Of a stretch of 32,411 nucleotides of DNA, positions 14,893 to 23,062 are shown piece by piece. This DNA is from Gammaproteobacteria bacterium (GTDB taxonomy: Bacteria; Pseudomonadota; Gammaproteobacteria; Steroidobacterales; GCA-2729495). The notes under the pieces were generated by a model. It ran no database searches. It had not been told where the DNA came from and worked only from the letters and a program-made list of their open reading frames with translations. A program made the translations under genes and the position numbers. The stretch spans positions 1 through 32,411 of the forward strand of contig JABDLC010000033.1 in NCBI GenBank assembly GCA_013001905.1. Direction: 5' to 3'. Numbering within the stretch: position 1 is the first letter of the stretch; every line of letters begins with the position of its first letter.

Positions 14893-15741
14893 ATGCAGCT
14901 GACCGGCTCATTGGTATCCCGTTTTATTTCACTCATTGTGACTGTGCTTGTGGTGACCGCATGCGCATCGACAGGCTCTGAGTCCGGCGCGAGCGTCAAC
15001 AGCGCCAAACTGGCGACAGTGCTGGCCGGCGATCATCGCAGCGACACCAACAAAGCGCGCGATCAGTGGCGTCACCCGGTGGAGACGCTGGAGTTTTTTG
15101 GCGTGTCGGATGACAAGGTCGTGATGGAAATCTGGCCCGGTGGCGGCTGGTACACAGAAGTGCTGGCTCCGTATCTGCGCGATTCAGGCACCTACATCGC
15201 CGCCGGCTGGGATCCCGAGTCGGAGATTCCGTTTATCCGCAAAGCGGCTGAAGCCTATGCCGAGCGACTGGCCGCCCGGCCGGATGTTTACGACCAGGTG
15301 CAGGTGGGTGTGCTGATGCCGCCGGCTATGATGAGCCCGGCAGAACCGGGCAGCGTCGATATCGTGCTGACCATGCGCAACGTGCATAACTGGATGCCGC
15401 GCAACTCGCAGGCGGATGTGCTGGGGGCGATTTACACGGCGCTCAAGCCGGGCGGCATACTCGGTGTGGTGGAGCACCGCGGTGTTCCCGGCTCGGAGCA
15501 GGATCCGAAAGCCGCCAGCGGTTACGTCAATGAGGATTACGCGATTGCGATGATTGAAGAAGCCGGTTTCGTGTTTGAGGCCAGTTCAGAGGTCAACGCC
15601 AATCCGGCAGATACCAAGGACCACCCGCAGGGTGTCTGGACCCTGCCGCCGACACTGCGACTCAAAGATGTGGATCGTGACAAGTACCTCGCCATCGGTG
15701 AAAGCGACCGCTTCACGCTCCGGTTTAGAAAGCCGGAGTAG
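14893..15741 (+). CDS. Exported methyltransferase-like lipoprotein (COG4798-like)
   Basis: This 282-residue protein has a class I methyltransferase fold signature but begins with a lipoprotein signal: a hydrophobic stretch and VVTAC with Cys24. The SAM-type motif I is EIWPGGGWYTEVLAPYL (79-95), altered from the usual acidic-x-Gly-x-Gly-x-Gly. A later VDIVLTMRNVHNW and LKPGGILGVVEHR match motifs IV-VI of predicted methyltransferases of this family. It starts with a GGAGAGAGG ribosome site. SAM is not known to be abundant in the periplasm, so either the protein binds another ligand or it acts in an unexpected compartment. The FMN reductase gene starts six bases after its stop, implying an operon. 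The family is recognised; the activity is not established. Confidence 0.85.
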   Translation: MQLTGSLVSRFISLIVTVLVVTACASTGSESGASVNSAKLATVLAGDHRSDTNKARDQWRHPVETLEFFGVSDDKVVMEIWPGGGWYTEVLAPYLRDSGTYIAAGWDPESEIPFIRKAAEAYAERLAARPDVYDQVQVGVLMPPAMMSPAEPGSVDIVLTMRNVHNWMPRNSQADVLGAIYTALKPGGILGVVEHRGVPGSEQDPKAASGYVNEDYAIAMIEEAGFVFEASSEVNANPADTKDHPQGVWTLPPTLRLKDVDRDKYLAIGESDRFTLRFRKPE

Positions 15742-15747
15742 GCTGCC

Positions 15748-16272
15748 TTGAAGATACTCGCGTTCGGTGCATCGACAAGCTCGACCTCCATCAACCGGCG
15801 CTTCGCGGTGTATGCCGCGAATCAGGTTGCGGGTGCTGAGGTTACTGATCTCGACCTCCGTGACTTCGACCTGCCGATCTACAGCGCCGATCTTGAGGCT
15901 GAGCAAGGTGCGCCCGCCGATGCGCAGCGCTTTCTCGATCTGATTCAGTCGCATGACGGTCTCGTCATTTCGATGGCCGAGCACAACGGGTCCTACAGCG
16001 CGGCCTTCAAGAATCTTTACGACTGGACCTCGCGCATTGAAAAGAACGTCTGGTGCGGCAAGCCCATGTTGTTGTTGTCCACCTCGCCCGGCGGGCGCGG
16101 CGGCGAGTCAGTGATGGAGACAGCGAAGGCGACGTTTCCGCGCATGGGCGCAGACCTCAAGGCGACTTTCAGTCTGCCGAACTTTGCGGAGAGTTTTGAC
16201 GACTCGGAGGGCATTGGTGACGCTGAGCTGAATGCCTTGTTTGTAAAGGCGCTGGGCGCATTCAGCGACTAG
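15748..16272 (+). CDS. NADPH-dependent FMN reductase family protein
   Basis: This 174-residue flavodoxin-fold protein has the FMN-phosphate loop near the N-terminus (GASTSSTSINRRFA, 7-20). SMAEHNGSYSAAFKNLYDW lies at about 72-90, and STSPGGRGGESV later; together these identify the NADPH-dependent FMN reductase group (ChrR/YieF/azoreductase-like). Such proteins reduce FMN, quinones or chromate in the cytoplasm. The start is TTG with a GGAG site about 11 nt upstream; no ATG is available before conserved residues. It lies six bases after the lipoprotein methyltransferase gene and ends nine bases from the convergent small membrane protein gene. The specific substrate is unknown. Confidence 0.88.
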   Translation: MKILAFGASTSSTSINRRFAVYAANQVAGAEVTDLDLRDFDLPIYSADLEAEQGAPADAQRFLDLIQSHDGLVISMAEHNGSYSAAFKNLYDWTSRIEKNVWCGKPMLLLSTSPGGRGGESVMETAKATFPRMGADLKATFSLPNFAESFDDSEGIGDAELNALFVKALGAFSD

Positions 16273-16281
16273 ATCCCGACA

Positions 16282-16437
16282 TCATTCCCCATTAAGCGTG
16301 CGCGTCTCCGCCGGCTTCGCGGGATCGGTGGCCGCTGAATTGTCACGTGCAACTGACCAGGCCAGCGCCAGCATTACGATAACTGCAGCCACCATAAAAA
16401 AGCTCGTCACGGCACGGGATTTCGGGTCGATTTTCAA
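16282..16437 (-). CDS. Small single-span membrane protein, possible MFS small subunit
   Basis: A 51-codon frame follows the MFS gene. It starts with TTG, nine bases after the MFS stop, and a GAGG ribosome site overlaps that stop (TGAGGCGCAACG, then TTG). The product has a basic N-terminus (KIDPKSR), one hydrophobic span of about 18 residues (FFMVAAVIVMLALAW) and a polar, Pro/Thr-rich C-terminal tail. By the positive-inside rule, the N-terminus is cytoplasmic. Short single-span proteins encoded right after MFS carriers are known and annotated as MFS transporter small subunits, especially next to oxalate/formate-antiporter-like carriers. I infer this relationship from position and topology; sequence homology was not tested. 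Confidence 0.6.
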   Translation of the reverse strand: MKIDPKSRAVTSFFMVAAVIVMLALAWSVARDNSAATDPAKPAETRTLNGE

Positions 16438-16446
16438 CGTTGCGCC

Positions 16447-17724
16447 TCAGGTTTTGCTGGGTTGCAGCGGCTTGATTAGCAGCACGCCCATGATAGCAAT
16501 CAGCGCAACGACGGAAACGGTCGTAAACGAGGTCAGGTAACTACCGGTGCTGGCTTTGAGCTGTCCCGACAACGCGGTGCCCAGCGCACCACCGAGTGAG
16601 TCCACGAAAATCACGATGCCGAGCAATTTGCCGAGCGCTCGCTGACCGAAGCACTCGACGCAGACCAGCTGAATCATCGTAAAGCTGCCGCCGTAGCCGA
16701 GCCCGAACACCGTGGCAAACAGCACGAGTTGTGTGAAGTTGGTGGTCAGCCCGAATCCATTGTCGCCGGGCGTAAACGCGAGCAGGCTGCCGATAAACAG
16801 CAGAACAGCCGATATCAGCATCACGCGTTGTTTCGGTATGCGATCGCTGAGTGCGCCGAACAGAAACTTGCCGGCCACACTGCACCAGAAAATGGCGGAG
16901 TACAGCAGCGTGGCGTTGCCGGCAGTGAGCCCGGCGTCCTGCTCAAAAAAGATCTGCGCCTGACTGTTAATGGATGTGATCGCGTACCACAGGCAGGCGG
17001 AGCTCACGGCCAGCGCCCATAACGTGCGCGATCGCAACGCGACACCGAACTCCACACCGTCGACCGCGCCGTTTTCAAGTGCAGCGAGCGGTTCCGCATC
17101 GCCATCCGGATACTGGCCCACGTCCGCGGGCGAGCTTCGCAAGGCGAGCAGGCCGGGGATCAGCCCGAGCACCACAAACGCAATCGCCAGCGCACCGAAA
17201 CCCCAGCGCCAGCCGAAGTCCGGGTTCAGCACGAGTGGCGCGATGGCCAGCGGCAGCAGTCCGCCGGCGAGGCTGGAAGCCGCCGTCAGCAGCCCGACGA
17301 CCGCGCCGCGATAGCGGGTGAACCAAGCGGACAACAGCACAACGTTGGGCATCAATCCGCACAGCACGAGCCCGACGGCAAAGCCAAAATGCAGCACGTA
17401 CAGCTGCGTGATGCTCGTGGCGAACGGGTACAGGCCGAAACACACCGCGAGAAAAACCAATCCGGTGTGAATGACGCGCAGCACGCCGAAGCGATCGATC
17501 AGCCAGCCGGCGATCGGCGCGAGTAAGGCAGTGCCCAAAAAGGTCACCATGACAGTGCGGCTGACCTCGCCCGCGTCGATGGCAAATTCTTCCATCAGTC
17601 GCGGGAACAGGTTTTGCGGCACAAAGATCGTCATGCCGTTGGTGAAAAAGTAGACCAGCACGCAAACCGCTGCCAGCCACCAGCCGTAAAACACCTTTCT
17701 CTGCGTCGTTGCAGCCCTACTCAA
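16447..17724 (-). CDS. Major facilitator superfamily transporter
   Basis: This 425-residue carrier has 12 predicted membrane helices in two halves separated by a polar loop (about 198-230). The N-terminal FYGWW before helix 1, the GWLIDRFGVLRV loop between helices 2 and 3, and its second-half counterpart FGALSDRIPKQRV are MFS signatures. FYGWW starts are typical of the oxalate/formate antiporter and monocarboxylate porter groups, so an organic-acid substrate is a reasonable guess. The start is TTG; a GTG ten codons later is an alternative, and neither has a clear ribosome site. The gene lies 23 bp after the M16 protease on the same strand and is followed at nine bases by the small membrane protein. 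No adjacent regulator is seen. Confidence 0.92.
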   Translation of the reverse strand: MSRAATTQRKVFYGWWLAAVCVLVYFFTNGMTIFVPQNLFPRLMEEFAIDAGEVSRTVMVTFLGTALLAPIAGWLIDRFGVLRVIHTGLVFLAVCFGLYPFATSITQLYVLHFGFAVGLVLCGLMPNVVLLSAWFTRYRGAVVGLLTAASSLAGGLLPLAIAPLVLNPDFGWRWGFGALAIAFVVLGLIPGLLALRSSPADVGQYPDGDAEPLAALENGAVDGVEFGVALRSRTLWALAVSSACLWYAITSINSQAQIFFEQDAGLTAGNATLLYSAIFWCSVAGKFLFGALSDRIPKQRVMLISAVLLFIGSLLAFTPGDNGFGLTTNFTQLVLFATVFGLGYGGSFTMIQLVCVECFGQRALGKLLGIVIFVDSLGGALGTALSGQLKASTGSYLTSFTTVSVVALIAIMGVLLIKPLQPSKT

Positions 17725-17747
17725 TGAAAGCGCTCAACTGGCGACGC

Positions 17748-20504
17748 CTATTCGACCGGGTTGCCGTCTGCATCAATGTGGCGAATTTTACCGATGTTGA
17801 GTTCCTGCAGGCCGGCTTCAATTCGCGCACGGTCACCGATTACCACCCAGATCAACTGATCCGGCTGCAGTTCATCGCGTGCCGCGGCGACGACTTCGTC
17901 CAGCGATAAATTGTTGAGGTTTTGTGCGTAACGGTTCCAGTAGTCGTCCGGCAGGTCATAGCTGACCAGCTCTGACAGCGCGCCGAGCACCGCGCCATTG
18001 GTTTCCCAGCGACCGGGCAAGGACAGCGTGCGCGAACGCTGCACGCGCTCAAGTTCTTCGGCCGACGGCGGATTTACATTCTGGATCTCTCGAATCTCCC
18101 GCCGCATTTCTGCCAGCGATTCTTTCGTCTTGTCGAACTGCACCGGCGCGTAGGCGATGAACGGGCGTTGCGCGCGTGTTGCCGAGATCAGGCTGCGCGC
18201 GCCGTAGCTCCAGCCCTTGTCTTCGCGAAGATTCATATTAATGCGCGCGGCAAACTGCCCGCCGAGCACATCGTTCATGGCCTTGATGGCAACCTCGTCA
18301 GGGCCGGACATCGGCACGAGCAGCTGGCTCGCGAAAATGATCGACTGCTCGGCTTCCGGCTTGTCGATCAGGTAGATCACTTCCTCTGCCGGATTCCCGA
18401 CCGTGGCCACGTTCTTCGCGGGCACATCACCGGACTCCCAGTCGTTGAACAGTTTTTCGATCCGTGGCGCGATCGCTTCCATGGTCGTATCGCCCACCAC
18501 GACGAGCGTCGCGTTGTTCGGGCGGAACCACGTGCGGTGCCAGTTCACCAGGTCGGCGCGAGTCAGTGACGCGATGCTGGCTTCAGTGCCCGTGCCTGAT
18601 AACGGCTTCGCATAGGCGTGGTCGTCGCCGTACAGCAGGCCGGGTAACAGGCGCAGCGCGATGCTGACGGGGCGCGTTTTTTCCTGCCGGATGGCGTTGA
18701 TGTATTGCGCGCGCAGCCGCTCGAGTTCGAATTCCGGAAAAGTCGGATCCAGTGCAACATCGGCGAACAGCTCCAGCGACTCGTCGAGATTTTCGGAGAG
18801 CGCCGACAGAGTGACGGCCGCGGTGTCGAGCCCGGCGCCGGTACCGAGGCCGGCGCCCAGCAATGCCAGCTCTTCGCTGATTTCGAGCGCATCACGATCG
18901 CCTGCGCCTTCGTCCAGCATAGACATGGTCAGGTTGGCGACGCCTGCCTGTTCCGGCACGTCTGCGGCATAGCCGGAATCAACAATGAGATTGAATTCGA
19001 CCACCGGCACCGTGTCGCGCTGAATAACGCGCAGTTCAAGGCCGTTATCGAGCATGCGGCTGCTAAAAGACGGAAACACGGCGGGGTCAGGTTCGGCGGG
19101 TTCCGGCAGGCTGCTGCGATCCGGTTCCTCAGTCGAGGCAGCCAGCGTCTTTTCATACGGCACGATGAGCCCGACATAAGGTGCCTGACCGAACCATTCG
19201 GTGGCGGCACGCTGCACGTCGCGCACCGACGCTGCTTCAATGTCGGCCAGCTGGCGCCGGTAATACCCCGGGTCATCGCCGTAGATCATGCCGCGTGCAA
19301 GCACTTCTGATTTGCCGCCGCGGCCGCCGACTTTTTCGATGCCGCGCAAGAATCCGGCGCGCAACGATGTGCGGACGCGCTCAAGTTCGCGCTTGTTCGG
19401 CCCGTTCTCCATCAGGTCGGCGATTTCTTCACGAATGGCCGCTTCGACTAATGCGCTGTCGACGCCGGGCTTCACCGACGCTTCAACGGCGAGCAGGCCG
19501 GCAATTTCGAAGAAGTAGGGTGTGAACTCGATATCGGTTGCGATCTGCTCGCGGTACACCAGTCGTTCGTAAAGCCGCGAGTTTTTGCCGGTGGCCAGGA
19601 CATCGACCGCGAGCTGCATGTGATGCGCATCGGTTGTGCCCCAGCGCGGTCCCGTCCATGCCACATACACGCGTTCCTGCGGTACCCGGTCCTGCATGAT
19701 TTCGCGGCGTTCGACATCGTGACGCGGTATCCATTCCTCGACGGTCGCTATCGGCGGGCCAGGGGGTATTTCGCCGAACCAGTGGTCGACGCGCTCCAGT
19801 ACTTCTTGCGGGTCGACATCGCCCGCGATGACCAGCACCGCGTTGTTAGGGCCGTAGTAGGTCCTGAACCACTCGCGCATGTCGTCGAGGCTGGCGGCTT
19901 CCAGGTCTTCCATTGAGCCGATGGTTTCCCATGAGTACGGGTGCGGCGGCGGAAATACTTTGGGCAACAGCCGTTCGAAAATGATCGCGTAGGGCTCGTT
20001 GTCGCCCTGACGTTTTTCGTTCTGCACGACGCCGCGCTGTTCGTCGAGCACCGCCTGATCGATGGCTTCCAGCATGTGGCCCATGCGATCTGATTCAAGG
20101 AACAGAATCCGGTCCAGCGCGCCTTTCGGCACCGTCTGGTAATAATTAGTGCGGTCAAACCAGGTCGTGCCGTTCAGATCCGTTGCACCGACCTTGTCAA
20201 CGAGCTCCAGGTATTCCCCCGGTGAATTTTCCGAACCCTGAAACATCAGGTGCTCAAACAGATGCGCGTAGCCGGTTTTACCGGGTGTCTCATTCCGTGA
20301 GCCGACGTGGTACCAGACGTTCACCGACACGATCGGCGCTTTACGGTCCTGATGCACGATTAACGTCAAGCCGTTATCGAGGGTAAACTTTTCGTAAGGA
20401 ATCAGTTCCTGACCAACATGATCATCGGCGAATGCCGGTTGGCTGAGTGGTTGGCTGATGATCAGCGCGGCAGCGGCTGCCGCGAGCAAATAACGCGCAG
20501 ACAT
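17748..20504 (-). CDS. M16 family zinc metallopeptidase, two-lobed, exported
   Basis: This 918-residue peptidase has a signal peptide cleaved near PAFA (about residue 26), so it is periplasmic or surface-exposed. The N-terminal lobe carries the inverted zinc motif HLFEH (His81, Glu84, His85), with the third ligand Glu163 in VVQNEKRQ. GYAHLFEHLMF and DLNGTTWFDRTNYY are typical of pitrilysin-like M16 enzymes. The C-terminal lobe begins around residue 470 (FSSRMLDNGLEL) and lacks the HxxEH motif, as is normal for the partner half of fused M16 proteins. The start at MSARYLL has an AAGGAG site at 7 nt. It is divergent from the proline iminopeptidase gene and upstream of the MFS gene. Peptide or insulinase-type substrates are likely; the specific one is unknown. 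Confidence 0.94.
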   Translation of the reverse strand: MSARYLLAAAAAALIISQPLSQPAFADDHVGQELIPYEKFTLDNGLTLIVHQDRKAPIVSVNVWYHVGSRNETPGKTGYAHLFEHLMFQGSENSPGEYLELVDKVGATDLNGTTWFDRTNYYQTVPKGALDRILFLESDRMGHMLEAIDQAVLDEQRGVVQNEKRQGDNEPYAIIFERLLPKVFPPPHPYSWETIGSMEDLEAASLDDMREWFRTYYGPNNAVLVIAGDVDPQEVLERVDHWFGEIPPGPPIATVEEWIPRHDVERREIMQDRVPQERVYVAWTGPRWGTTDAHHMQLAVDVLATGKNSRLYERLVYREQIATDIEFTPYFFEIAGLLAVEASVKPGVDSALVEAAIREEIADLMENGPNKRELERVRTSLRAGFLRGIEKVGGRGGKSEVLARGMIYGDDPGYYRRQLADIEAASVRDVQRAATEWFGQAPYVGLIVPYEKTLAASTEEPDRSSLPEPAEPDPAVFPSFSSRMLDNGLELRVIQRDTVPVVEFNLIVDSGYAADVPEQAGVANLTMSMLDEGAGDRDALEISEELALLGAGLGTGAGLDTAAVTLSALSENLDESLELFADVALDPTFPEFELERLRAQYINAIRQEKTRPVSIALRLLPGLLYGDDHAYAKPLSGTGTEASIASLTRADLVNWHRTWFRPNNATLVVVGDTTMEAIAPRIEKLFNDWESGDVPAKNVATVGNPAEEVIYLIDKPEAEQSIIFASQLLVPMSGPDEVAIKAMNDVLGGQFAARINMNLREDKGWSYGARSLISATRAQRPFIAYAPVQFDKTKESLAEMRREIREIQNVNPPSAEELERVQRSRTLSLPGRWETNGAVLGALSELVSYDLPDDYWNRYAQNLNNLSLDEVVAAARDELQPDQLIWVVIGDRARIEAGLQELNIGKIRHIDADGNPVE

Positions 20505-20529
20505 ATAAACTCCTTGATTGCAGGCATCC

Positions 20530-20537
20530 AGTATACT
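20530..20537. promoter_or_regulatory. Candidate symmetric -10 (AGTATACT) between divergent genes
   Basis: AGTATACT is a perfect palindrome that reads TATACT on both strands. It lies 26 bp before the M16 start on one side and 44 bp before the proline iminopeptidase start on the other. No convincing -35 is seen on either strand. Confidence 0.35.
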
Positions 20538-20581
20538 CACTCGCGCCCGGAACACGCAGACGACTGACTTAACACTCGCTC

Positions 20582-21532
20582 ATGACCCTACGCACGCTGT
20601 ATGCACCTGTTGCTCCTTATGACACCGGCAGGCTGTCGGTTTCTCCCGTGCACGAGCTTTATTTTGAGCAATCCGGCAATCCGGACGGCAAGCCGGTGGT
20701 CTTTCTGCATGGCGGCCCCGGGGCGGGTTCCAACCCGGCCGTACGGCGTTTTTTCGACCCGTCGCGCTACCGCATCGTGGTGTTTGATCAGCGCGGCTGT
20801 GGCCGGAGTACCCCGCACGCCAGTCTGGAAGACAACACCACCCCGCACCTGATCGCCGATATTGAGACTCTGCGCACGCACCTTGGCATCGATCGCTGGC
20901 AGGTATTCGGCGGGTCGTGGGGCAGCACGCTGGCACTCAGTTACGCGCAGCGTCATTCCGATCGTGTAACCGAGCTGGTGCTGCGGGGAATTTTTCTGCT
21001 GCGCCAGGCAGAGTTGCACTGGTTTTATCAGGAGGGGGCGAGTCGCATCTTCCCGGACTACTGGCAGGACTTCATTGCACCGATTCCCGAAGCCGAGCGG
21101 GACGATCTGATTACGGCGCATCACGCGCGGCTGACCGGCGATGACCCGCAGGCACGTATGGCGTCTGCGCGGGCCTGGTCGGTCTGGGAGGGCGTCACGA
21201 GTAATTTGCGCGTGTCCGAAGCCGCGGTGGGGCGTTTTCAGTCAGATGATTTCGCGTTAGCGATGGCGCGGATTGAAGCGCATTATTTCGTCAACGGCGG
21301 CTTCATGGACACGCCCGACCAACTGCTCGACAATGTCGACAGTATCCGCCGCATTCCGGCGGTCATTGTGCAGGGTCGCTACGACGTAGTCTGCCCGCCG
21401 CAAACGGCCTGGGATTTAAAGCAGGCATGGCCCGAGGCTGATTTCCGGCTGGTGCCTGATGCGGGACATTCGGCTTTTGAGCCGGGCATCGTGCACGAGT
21501 TAATAGAGGCGACGGATCGCTTTGCCGGCTAA
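20582..21532 (+). CDS. pip: Proline iminopeptidase (S33)
   Basis: This cytoplasmic alpha/beta hydrolase removes N-terminal proline from peptides. The 316-residue product has the family landmarks: HGGPGAGS (43-50) for the oxyanion hole, DQRGCGRSTPH (69-79), and the nucleophile elbow GGSWGS with Ser112. Asp268 in QGRYDVVCPP and His296 in PDAGHSAFE complete the triad. The length equals that of the classic Xanthomonas/Neisseria type enzymes (about 310-320). The start is ATG 77 bp from the divergent protease start. It is followed after 12 bp by the dihydroorotase gene and probably shares a transcript with it. The pairing with a periplasmic protease suggests peptide use but does not prove it. Confidence 0.95.
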   Translation: MTLRTLYAPVAPYDTGRLSVSPVHELYFEQSGNPDGKPVVFLHGGPGAGSNPAVRRFFDPSRYRIVVFDQRGCGRSTPHASLEDNTTPHLIADIETLRTHLGIDRWQVFGGSWGSTLALSYAQRHSDRVTELVLRGIFLLRQAELHWFYQEGASRIFPDYWQDFIAPIPEAERDDLITAHHARLTGDDPQARMASARAWSVWEGVTSNLRVSEAAVGRFQSDDFALAMARIEAHYFVNGGFMDTPDQLLDNVDSIRRIPAVIVQGRYDVVCPPQTAWDLKQAWPEADFRLVPDAGHSAFEPGIVHELIEATDRFAG

Positions 21533-21544
21533 CGAGTACAAGTT

Positions 21545-22876
21545 ATGAGCAACACGCTGATCACCAATGCCCGCATCGTCAATGAAGGCTCGACCACCGA
21601 GGGTGACGTGCGTGTCAGCAACGGGCGCATCGAGCAGATCGGCAGTGGCTTGTCGGCCGCAGCCGGCGACCACGTGATTGATGCCAATGGTGCCTGGTTG
21701 TTGCCGGGCATGATTGATGACCAGGTGCATTTTCGCGAGCCGGGCCTGACGCAAAAAGGCGACATGGCAACCGAATCGTCGGCCTGTGTGGCGGGGGGCA
21801 TCACCAGCTTCATGGAAATGCCGAATGTAAAGCCGGCCACCACGAATCTTGATGAACTGGAGGCGAAGTACGATCGTGCCGCCGGCCGCGCCCGTGCCAA
21901 CTACGCGTTTTACCTTGGCGCCACCAACGACAACATTGATCAGATACGCGCGGTGCAGCCCGGTCAGGCCTGCGGGGTCAAGATATTTATGGGCGCGTCC
22001 ACGGGTGCGATGCTGGTTGATAGCGACGAGGCGCTTAACGACATCTTTGCCGACTGTCCGTTGCTCATCGCAACGCATTGTGAAGATACGCCGATGATTA
22101 ATGCGGCGGAAGCTGTGGCCCGCGAAAAGTACGGTGAAGACGTGCCGATGAGCGAGCACCCGTACATCCGCTCTGCCGATGCCTGCTACAAGTCGTCATC
22201 GCTGGCGGTGGAGCTGGCGCGCAAGCACGGCTCCAGACTGCATATTCTGCATCTGACGACCGCGCGGGAGCTGGCCCTGTTCACCGCCGGCCCGGCTGCG
22301 GGCAAGCGCATCACCGGCGAAGCCTGTGTCCATCACATGTGGTTTGATGAGAGTGACTACGAGCGGCTCGGTGCACAGATCAAATGCAACCCGGCCATCA
22401 AGCGCAAGGAAGACCGGGAGGCGATTGTCGCTGCCGTCGCTAACGACGTCATTGACGTGATTGCGACCGATCATGCGCCGCACACCGCCGAGGAAAAAGC
22501 CGGCACCTACTTCAATGCGCCTGCGGGTCTGCCGCTCGTGCAACACGCTCTGCAGATGACGCTGGAGCATGTGCATGCCGGGCGCTTCAGTATTGAGCAC
22601 GCGGTGCGCAAGACCAGCCATTCGGTGGCGGACATCTACGGAGTCGCCGAGCGCGGCTACATCCGCGAAGGCTACTGGGCCGATCTGGTGGTCGTTGATC
22701 CGGACCAGCCAACCGTCGTCCGCGAGGAGGACTTACTTTACAAATGCGGCTGGTCGCCGCTGACCGGTACGGAGTTCAAATCGAGCGTCCGGGCCACCCT
22801 CGTGAACGGTGAGATTGCCTGGCACGACGGCGAATTGACTAATGTCATCGCCGGCACCCGTTTGGGGTTCTGTTAA
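21545..22876 (+). CDS. pyrC: Dihydroorotase, DQVH variant
   Basis: This 443-residue amidohydrolase should interconvert carbamoyl aspartate and dihydroorotate in pyrimidine synthesis. The sequence shows the bridging lysine in CGVKIFMG (Lys146), zinc ligands in THCED (His178) and HILHLTTA (His236), and the catalytic Asp in ATDHAPH (Asp309). FNAPAGLPLVQHAL is the usual substrate loop. The N-terminal metal motif is DDQVHFREPG (58-67). The first His of the common HxH is replaced by Gln60. From memory, this DDQVHFREPGLTxKGD form is that of Bacteroidetes-type dihydroorotases and is therefore probably active, but the metal arrangement is not the standard one. There is no carbamoyltransferase nearby. 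It lies 12 bp after pip. Confidence 0.92.
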   Translation: MSNTLITNARIVNEGSTTEGDVRVSNGRIEQIGSGLSAAAGDHVIDANGAWLLPGMIDDQVHFREPGLTQKGDMATESSACVAGGITSFMEMPNVKPATTNLDELEAKYDRAAGRARANYAFYLGATNDNIDQIRAVQPGQACGVKIFMGASTGAMLVDSDEALNDIFADCPLLIATHCEDTPMINAAEAVAREKYGEDVPMSEHPYIRSADACYKSSSLAVELARKHGSRLHILHLTTARELALFTAGPAAGKRITGEACVHHMWFDESDYERLGAQIKCNPAIKRKEDREAIVAAVANDVIDVIATDHAPHTAEEKAGTYFNAPAGLPLVQHALQMTLEHVHAGRFSIEHAVRKTSHSVADIYGVAERGYIREGYWADLVVVDPDQPTVVREEDLLYKCGWSPLTGTEFKSSVRATLVNGEIAWHDGELTNVIAGTRLGFC

Positions 22877-22947
22877 AACGGCTGACAGCCCTGTCACCGG
22901 GCGGCTCTCAGCGCCTTCCGACGGATACTATTTACCCGCTGAACCTG

Positions 22948-22953
22948 TATAAT
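22948..22953 (+). promoter_or_regulatory. Candidate -10 element before the oxidoreductase module
   Basis: A consensus TATAAT lies 109 bp before the FAD subunit start, in a 186-bp gap after pyrC that contains no gene. The decamer CCTGTATAAT also occurs before the L,D-transpeptidase gene. A clear -35 is lacking, so the promoter is tentative. A short GACAG-CC-CTGTC inverted repeat lies earlier in the gap. Confidence 0.35.
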
Positions 22954-23062
22954 TTTCTAGCCCCAACAGGCTTCAGAGCGTTGTAGAATCGTCAAAAAAC
23001 AGGCTGCCTGAGCGCCTTACCACTAACTTGTTATTTACCGGCTTAATGCAGGGCTAATTGCT

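Noticed and set aside
16298-16540. An 80-codon plus-strand frame near the end of the MFS gene
   Set aside because: It overlaps the antisense of the MFS 3' end and the small membrane protein, and lacks a ribosome site.
14862-22966. An 11-base string (CTAGCCCCAAC) shared by two intergenic regions, near 14862 and near 22956
   Set aside because: Many 11-base matches are expected by chance in 32 kb, and the flanks do not match.
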